Positions 8,013 through 12,127 of a stretch of 12,127 bases of DNA are shown in pieces (within the stretch, counting starts at the first letter, position 1; each line of letters starts with the position of its first letter). The stretch is from Alloprevotella tannerae. Lineage in GTDB: Bacteria; Bacteroidota; Bacteroidia; Bacteroidales; Bacteroidaceae. The stretch spans positions 1-12,127 of the forward strand of contig JABZGO010000036.1 of assembly GCA_015259305.1 (NCBI GenBank). The letters are read 5' to 3'. Made by a program: the position numbers and the translations under genes. Below the pieces are notes generated by a model. That model ran no database searches, had not been told where the DNA came from, and was given only the letters and a program-made list of their open reading frames with translations.

Positions 8013-9485
8013 ATGAAAAAATCTACAATTTGGATTGTTGCTGTGATAATGGGGAGTGCCTTTATGGTGCTTCTATATTTGCAATCGCGCTATTTCCAGC
8101 AAGTTTTCCAAATGCGCAAGCAGCAATTCGATGAGAATGTTTCTCGAAGTCTATATCAAGCTGCGCGAGATTTAGAGTTGAAGGAGACTTATCAGTTATT
8201 AAAAGACTCCATCACAAAAACAGATAAGACAACTAACATTACTAAAGAGGCAGACACAGCTTTCCGCTACAGCAATTTAGAAAAAGAATTCCCCTCCTTA
8301 CACCTTCGTGAGGCGCGACTAAAGCGAACAAAAGAAGATCTTGATGCAGAAAAATTAAGAAAGAACGTAACCAATGTCCTTCTGCACCGCGAAGGAGTCT
8401 TAGAAGAAGTCATCAACGAGATCCTTTATATACCGAGTGCTCATCCGTTATCCGAAAGAATATCCTCATTGGATACTGACTTAAAAAGAGAGCTTAACAA
8501 CAATGGCATCAACCTAACCTACCATTTCTATGTTACCAACTCAGACGGAGACACAATATATAAATGCCCAGACTTTGTTGCAGATACAAACGGAGATACC
8601 TACAGACAAGTACTATTTCCCAATGATCCAAGAGCAAAGGTAGGCATCCTATACATTCATTTCCCAGAACTACAGCGCTATCTTTTCTCCGAGGTGAAGT
8701 TCATTTGGCCAGCTACGGTATTCACCTTCCTCCTCTTATTCATGTTCATCTTTACGATCTACACGATATTCCGCCAAAAGCGTCTATCAGAGATGAAGAA
8801 TGATTTCGTCAATAATATGACGCATGAATTTAAGACACCCATCTCATCAATATCGTTAGCTGCACAAATGTTGCAAGATCCAAGTGTGAATAAAAGCGAG
8901 GCGATGCTTAATCAGCTGACCCGCGTGATCAATGATGAGACAAGGCGCTTACGCTTTCAAGTGGAGAAAGTCTTACAGATGTCATTGTTTGATAAAAAAG
9001 GAAGTACTTTTAAGCGGAAAGAGATAGATACACATAAAATGATCAGCGATGTTGTGAACACATTCCGACTGAAAGTAGAAAGCTCGGGAGGAACCCTCAC
9101 GACCGACCTTGCAGCAAAGCAAACGACGATCTATGGTGACATAATGCACCTTACCAATGTCGCTTTCAACCTCTTGGACAACGCTGTAAAGTACAGATCA
9201 CCAGAGCGAGCACTTCATTTGATTATCACCTCAAAAAACCAAGGAGAGAAAATCATTATCAGCATACAAGACAACGGAATCGGTATTAAGCATGATGATT
9301 TAAAAAAGATCTTTGTACGATTTTATAGAGCCCATACAGGCAATCGCCACGACGTCAAAGGCTTCGGTTTAGGATTAGCCTATGTTAAAAATGTCGTTGG
9401 GCACCATAAAGGAACCATTCAAGCCGATAGCGAGCTTGGTGTAGGCACGAAATTTATAATTACATTACCCATCATAAAACAATAA
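8013..9485 (+). CDS. rprX: RprX-type membrane sensor histidine kinase
   Basis: 490-aa sensor kinase. One membrane helix lies at about 4-23 and a second at about 229-253, enclosing a roughly 205-residue periplasmic sensor domain with no motif I recognise. The cytoplasmic kinase has the H-box MTHEFKTPISS (269-279) with phospho-acceptor His271, N-box NLLDNAVKY (386-394), G1 DNGIGI (420-425), F-box KIFVRFYR (432-439) and G2 GFGLGL (450-455). All catalytic boxes are intact. No separate HAMP domain is evident between the second helix and the dimerisation helix. The OmpR-type regulator begins 5 nt after the stop, so both form one unit. The paired arrangement and the kinase core resemble RprX of Bacteroides fragilis; the symbol rests on that likeness. 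The signal sensed is unknown. ATG 8013 gives a good signal-anchor (MKKSTIWIVAVIM). Confidence 0.9.
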   Translation: MKKSTIWIVAVIMGSAFMVLLYLQSRYFQQVFQMRKQQFDENVSRSLYQAARDLELKETYQLLKDSITKTDKTTNITKEADTAFRYSNLEKEFPSLHLREARLKRTKEDLDAEKLRKNVTNVLLHREGVLEEVINEILYIPSAHPLSERISSLDTDLKRELNNNGINLTYHFYVTNSDGDTIYKCPDFVADTNGDTYRQVLFPNDPRAKVGILYIHFPELQRYLFSEVKFIWPATVFTFLLLFMFIFTIYTIFRQKRLSEMKNDFVNNMTHEFKTPISSISLAAQMLQDPSVNKSEAMLNQLTRVINDETRRLRFQVEKVLQMSLFDKKGSTFKRKEIDTHKMISDVVNTFRLKVESSGGTLTTDLAAKQTTIYGDIMHLTNVAFNLLDNAVKYRSPERALHLIITSKNQGEKIIISIQDNGIGIKHDDLKKIFVRFYRAHTGNRHDVKGFGLGLAYVKNVVGHHKGTIQADSELGVGTKFIITLPIIKQ

Positions 9486-9490
9486 GAGTT

Positions 9491-10189
9491 ATGGATGAAA
9501 AGTTAAGAATCTTACTTTGTGAAGACGATGAGAACTTAGGAATGCTCCTTCGCGAATATCTACAAGCAAAGGGGTATGAAACCGAATTATGTCCGGATGG
9601 AGATGCCGGCTATAAAGCATTCATCAGCGGTAAGTTTGATATTTGCGTCCTTGATGTTATGATGCCAAGAAAAGATGGCTTCACACTAGGGAAAGAAATA
9701 CGTCAAAGCAACGAAGAAATCCCTATCATCTTCTTAACGGCTAAGACCATGAAAGAAGATGTACAAGAGGGCTTCAAAATAGGCGCAGACGATTATCTGA
9801 CAAAGCCCTTCTCTATGGAAGAACTTACGCTCCGCATCGAAGCAATCCTGCGCCGCGTAAAAGGCAAGCGCAATCGCGAGAAGACTTTCTACCAGATTGG
9901 TACTTTCACTTACGACACACAGAAGCAACTTCTTTCACGTGGTGATGAGCAGCGTAAACTGACAACGAAGGAAAGCGAGCTACTCACATTGCTTTGCACG
10001 CACGCCAACGAAATTCTTCAGCGCGACTACGCTTTGAAGACTATTTGGATTGACGACAATTATTTCAATGCACGCTCAATGGATGTTTACATCACAAAGC
10101 TCCGCAAGCATCTGAAAGAAGATGAAAATGTTGAAATCATCAACATTCACGGCAAAGGCTACAAACTCATCATGCCTGAAGAAGAATAA
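9491..10189 (+). CDS. rprY: RprY-type OmpR-family response regulator
   Basis: 232-aa DNA-binding response regulator. The receiver domain (about 6-120) has the acidic pair D12/D13, phospho-acceptor D55 in V-L-D-V-M-M-P, T83 and K105 in the conserved T-K-P-F, so it is fully equipped for phosphorelay. The C-terminal winged helix (about 134-228) is of the OmpR/PhoB type, with the family blocks LTTKESELLTLL (157-168) and RSMDVYITKLRKHL (195-208) and the final I-H-G-K-G-Y-K-L. It is separated from the kinase gene by 5 nt with no Shine-Dalgarno, so the two are probably co-transcribed and coupled. A strong terminator follows. Homologues called RprY act in Bacteroides and Porphyromonas; the target genes here are unknown. 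Confidence 0.93.
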   Translation: MDEKLRILLCEDDENLGMLLREYLQAKGYETELCPDGDAGYKAFISGKFDICVLDVMMPRKDGFTLGKEIRQSNEEIPIIFLTAKTMKEDVQEGFKIGADDYLTKPFSMEELTLRIEAILRRVKGKRNREKTFYQIGTFTYDTQKQLLSRGDEQRKLTTKESELLTLLCTHANEILQRDYALKTIWIDDNYFNARSMDVYITKLRKHLKEDENVEIINIHGKGYKLIMPEEE

Positions 10190-10215
10190 AATAAGGGATC
10201 AAGCCTTGTTTCACA

Positions 10216-10260
10216 AAAATATCGCAGTCTAACTTCACGTTCAGACTGCGATATTTTCTT
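10216..10260 (+). terminator. Strong terminator after rprY
   Basis: Perfect 15-bp stem: AAAATATCGCAGTCT (10216-10230) with AGACTGCGATATTTT (10243-10257). The 12-nt loop can add an AAC/GTT helix with one bulge. The 3' arm ends in TTTT and continues CTTATTG, and the 5' side has a matching A-run, so it could also work in the other direction. It starts 26 nt after the rprY stop and separates the regulator from the ROK gene. Confidence 0.88.
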
Positions 10261-10398
10261 ATTGTCAAATCTCTAATGAGAGGTGACCCACGCCTAACAA
10301 CCCAAGCATTCAATTGAAGCTGATAGCGAATATCGAAAGATAGAAATAAGAAAAGAATAAAAAGTTGTTTTTTGCTGGAACTATTTGCAGAAAATGAC

Positions 10399-10406
10399 TA
10401 TTTTTG
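10399..10406 (+). promoter_or_regulatory. -7 element of the ROK kinase gene
   Basis: TATTTTTG followed by CC fits TAnnTTTG exactly and is the same octamer as the DUF4270 promoter. The nearest TTTG upstream (10371-10374) is 24 nt away, longer than the usual 19, so the -33 half is weak. The leader to ATG 10446 would be about 33 nt. Confidence 0.65.
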
Positions 10407-10445
10407 CCTTCATCATAGACTTACACAATTTAAACTTCAACAACT

Positions 10446-11417
10446 ATGGCAGAAGAAAACGAAATACAACCGTATGTGATTGGTTTAGACATGGGCGGAA
10501 CCAACTCCGTATTTGGCGTTGTGGACCAAAGAGGAACCATCAAAGCACAAACTGTGATTAAGACGAAGGCCTACCCTGACGTCCACGATTATGTAAATGC
10601 TGCCGTTGAGGCCTTACAACCTGCTTTTGATCTCATAGGAGGCAAGGAAAACATAAAGGGAATGGGTATTGGTGCGCCTAATGGAAATTTCTACTCAGGC
10701 TGCATCGAGCATGCAGCCAATTTGCTTTGGAAAGATATTGTTCCGATTACCGCACTGTTTGAAGATGCTCTTGATATTCCTGTACGCGTAACCAATGATG
10801 CCAATGCGGCTGCAATGGGTGAGATGACCTACGGCGTAGCTCGAGGAATGAAAAACTTCACAATGATTACGTTGGGCACAGGTGTTGGTAGCGGCATCGT
10901 TGTAGACGGAAAGTTAGTATATGGATGCGATGGCTTTGCTGGAGAATTAGGTCACAGTACCATCGTTCGCGGTCAAGAAGCACGCCAATGTGGTTGTGGT
11001 CGCAAAGGTTGCCTTGAGACTTATTGTTCAGCTACCGGCGTTGCGCGTACAGCTCGCCTAATGCTCGAAAAGAGCAACGAACCAAGCATGTTGCGCGATA
11101 TAGATCCAGATAAGATCACCTCTTTCGATGTCTACCAAGCAGCAGAAGCCGGCGAGCAGATAGCTAAGGATATCTTCGACTTTACCGGCACAGTCCTTGG
11201 TGAAGCTTGCGCCAACTTCGCCTTGTTCAGCGCTCCTGAGGCATTTGTCTTCTTCGGCGGATTAGTCAAAGCCGGCCATTGGATTCTCGATCCGATTCAA
11301 GCAGCTTATGACGCCAACTCTTTGGCCTCATATAAAGGCAAGGCAAAACTACTTGTTAGCTCGCTTAATGGTAGCGAAGCAGCCGTCTTAGGTGCTTCCG
11401 CTTTAGGCTGGGAATAA
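10446..11417 (+). CDS. ROK-family sugar kinase (glucokinase-like)
   Basis: 323-aa ROK kinase that phosphorylates a hexose with ATP at the entry to glycolysis. The phosphate-1 loop is LDMGGTN (14-20). VTNDANAAAMGE (115-126) holds the catalytic base D118, and the phosphate-2 motif is LGTGVGSGIV (143-152). The sugar-binding GELGH (166-170) comes next, followed by the ROK zinc signature C-G-C-G-R-K-G-C-L-E (182-191). The zinc ligands are expected to be H170, C182, C184 and C189. The adenosine-binding F-F-G-G-L is at 269-273. Length and order are normal for a complete bacterial ROK glucokinase. ROK proteins also include NAG/ManNAc kinases and repressors. There is no N-terminal helix-turn-helix, so this is a kinase, but glucose versus an amino sugar cannot be decided here. 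It is a single-gene unit with its own -7 element and terminator. Confidence 0.9.
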   Translation: MAEENEIQPYVIGLDMGGTNSVFGVVDQRGTIKAQTVIKTKAYPDVHDYVNAAVEALQPAFDLIGGKENIKGMGIGAPNGNFYSGCIEHAANLLWKDIVPITALFEDALDIPVRVTNDANAAAMGEMTYGVARGMKNFTMITLGTGVGSGIVVDGKLVYGCDGFAGELGHSTIVRGQEARQCGCGRKGCLETYCSATGVARTARLMLEKSNEPSMLRDIDPDKITSFDVYQAAEAGEQIAKDIFDFTGTVLGEACANFALFSAPEAFVFFGGLVKAGHWILDPIQAAYDANSLASYKGKAKLLVSSLNGSEAAVLGASALGWE

Positions 11418-11431
11418 CATAGCTCTACGTA

Positions 11432-11489
11432 TTTCCCATAAAGCGTGCAGGAGTCCTTGTGTGCTTTATGGGAAACTCATTATTATTTT
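11432..11489 (+). terminator. Terminator after the ROK gene
   Basis: Perfect 13-bp stem: TTTCCCATAAAGC (11432-11444) with GCTTTATGGGAAA (11463-11475). The loop can extend it through G-U and C-G pairs. The downstream tail CTCATTATTATTTT (11476-11489) is T-rich but interrupted. It lies 14 nt beyond the ROK stop. Confidence 0.82.
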
Positions 11490-11513
11490 CACGAAAGATA
11501 GCCAAGAAACGTC

Positions 11514-11521
11514 TATCTTTA
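11514..11521 (+). promoter_or_regulatory. Possible -7 element of the 103-aa gene
   Basis: TATCTTTA differs from TAnnTTTG at the last position only. There is no -33 TTTG. It would give a leader of about 65 nt to ATG 11592. It is the best candidate between the ROK terminator and the next gene. Confidence 0.35.
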
Positions 11522-11591
11522 CCTATTATGCGATGAACAGCAATCTTAAGCTTGATAACAAAGTAAACAAACGATAAAACAACCCATTCCT

Positions 11592-11903
11592 ATGTACACC
11601 ATACAGTTAAACGAAAAAGGTTCACACAACCTGGAAATTACGACAAAAAACCTTGAAACGATCGATCGCTATGCTTTGTTCAGAGACCTCGTAGATAGCC
11701 ACGGCTACGTCAATGAAGCGGTCTTAGACAAGCTAAAATTGAACGTCAGAGCCTTGATCGCCCACTCTACCGAAGATGCTAAAGACCTCTTAGACCTATG
11801 CATTGACGTCATATACCATAACAAGATGAAAGCCTATGGCTTGCACAATCTGATCATTCTCTATCTCGACTGGAAACGACAAACATCAACAGATCAAGCA
11901 TAA
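11592..11903 (+). CDS. Unrecognised 103-aa protein upstream of nitrilase gene
   Basis: Complete small protein that I do not recognise. It is soluble, with no signal peptide, no membrane helix and no metal-binding cysteine cluster (its single Cys is in LLDLCIDVIYHNK). The N-terminus (MYTIQLNEKGSHNLEITT) looks like a beta hairpin. The rest looks mostly helical, with amphipathic stretches around YALFRDLV (28-35), NEAVLDKLKLNVRALI (41-56) and DAKDLLDLCIDVIYH (62-76). Codon use and composition look like those of its neighbours, and the frame is closed by TAA, so it is probably a real gene. A nitrilase-family gene begins 23 nt after its stop with no terminator between, so the two are probably co-transcribed and may be functionally linked. 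ATG 11592 is the only good start. Confidence 0.7.
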   Translation: MYTIQLNEKGSHNLEITTKNLETIDRYALFRDLVDSHGYVNEAVLDKLKLNVRALIAHSTEDAKDLLDLCIDVIYHNKMKAYGLHNLIILYLDWKRQTSTDQA

Positions 11904-11926
11904 GCATCTCCAAGATTTATCTCACA

Positions 11927-12127
11927 ATGAAAGCCTTTATCCTGCAAACCTCACCCATTTGGCAAGATGTGCAAGGCAACATTGCCCTTATGGATGACTT
12001 CATCGTAAGGACCGAAGCCATAAAGTCTGACCTGATTCTTCTTCCGGAAATGTGGGCATCAGGCTTTTCCGTAGCGGAACCTATTTATGACCAGCAAGCG
12101 CAAAAGTGGATGCAGGATGCAGCGCAG
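11927..12127 (+). CDS. Nitrilase-superfamily amidase (omega-amidase-like), 5' part
   Basis: First 67 codons of a gene that continues past the right edge. It opens MKAFILQTSPIWQDVQGNIA, matching the 'Q..p.W.D...N' start of the carbon-nitrogen hydrolase family. L-I-L-L-P-E-M-W (36-43) then supplies the first catalytic residue, Glu41. The sequence continues A-S-G-F-S, the pattern of the YafV/NIT2 omega-amidase branch (LPEMF.TGFS), which hydrolyses alpha-keto acid amides from methionine salvage or glutamine transamination. The catalytic Lys and Cys lie outside the window, so activity cannot be judged. It is probably in one operon with the small gene 23 nt upstream. The branch assignment is a family-level inference. 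Confidence 0.85.
   Translation, partial: MKAFILQTSPIWQDVQGNIALMDDFIVRTEAIKSDLILLPEMWASGFSVAEPIYDQQAQKWMQDAAQ

Noticed and set aside
11533..11577. 14-codon frame upstream of the 103-aa gene (possible leader peptide)
   Set aside because: Too short to separate from chance; it has no run of regulatory codons and no attenuator hairpin after it.

Overview
The window reads as a chromosomal segment from a member of the Bacteroidales (Bacteroidota); the genus cannot be fixed from the sequence. Four things support this. Genes lack Shine-Dalgarno sequences and instead follow Bacteroidota-type -7 elements (TAnnTTTG). There is an RprX/RprY-type two-component pair. There is a DUF4270 lipoprotein next to a short, GT5-only starch-synthase-like protein. 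An ABC-F gene sits directly before grpE and dnaJ. No phage, transposase, CRISPR, tRNA or rRNA gene is visible.

Layout. The left third (25-3322) is on the minus strand. In transcription order it holds a 270-aa glycogen/starch synthase-like protein, a DUF4270 lipoprotein and a MurU-like sugar-1-phosphate nucleotidyltransferase. The first two each have their own promoter and terminator. A 977-bp non-coding stretch (3323-4299) follows. It holds the structured leader of the synthase-like gene, a 66-bp imperfect palindrome built from GTACGCTC-type units, two imperfect direct repeats about 490 bp apart, and the ABC-F promoter. The plus strand then carries ABC-F, grpE and dnaJ (4300-7796), rprX-rprY (8013-10189), a ROK sugar kinase (10446-11417), an unrecognised 103-aa protein (11592-11903), and the first 67 codons of a nitrilase/omega-amidase that runs off the right edge.

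How the genes relate. ABC-F, GrpE and DnaJ form a translation/protein-quality cluster: GrpE is the nucleotide exchanger and DnaJ the J-domain partner of a DnaK encoded elsewhere. An 11-bp terminator-like hairpin lies between grpE and dnaJ and could lower dnaJ expression relative to grpE. RprX/RprY is a membrane sensor kinase and an OmpR-type regulator read as one unit, closed by a 15-bp-stem terminator. The ROK kinase and the MurU-like enzyme both act on sugars (phosphorylation; probably cell-wall sugar recycling) but lie far apart.

Two starts should be moved inward from the longest open frame: ABC-F to 4300 and dnaJ to 6639. In each case the longer frame begins inside a regulatory element, a promoter -33 box and a hairpin arm respectively. 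The less ordinary observations are the inactive-looking second ATPase domain of the ABC-F protein, the GT5-only synthase homologue with a structured leader, the grpE-dnaJ attenuator-like hairpin, the nearly leaderless rprX promoter and the palindromic intergenic repeat. The genes themselves look like conserved core functions, and I see no clear new multi-gene system.
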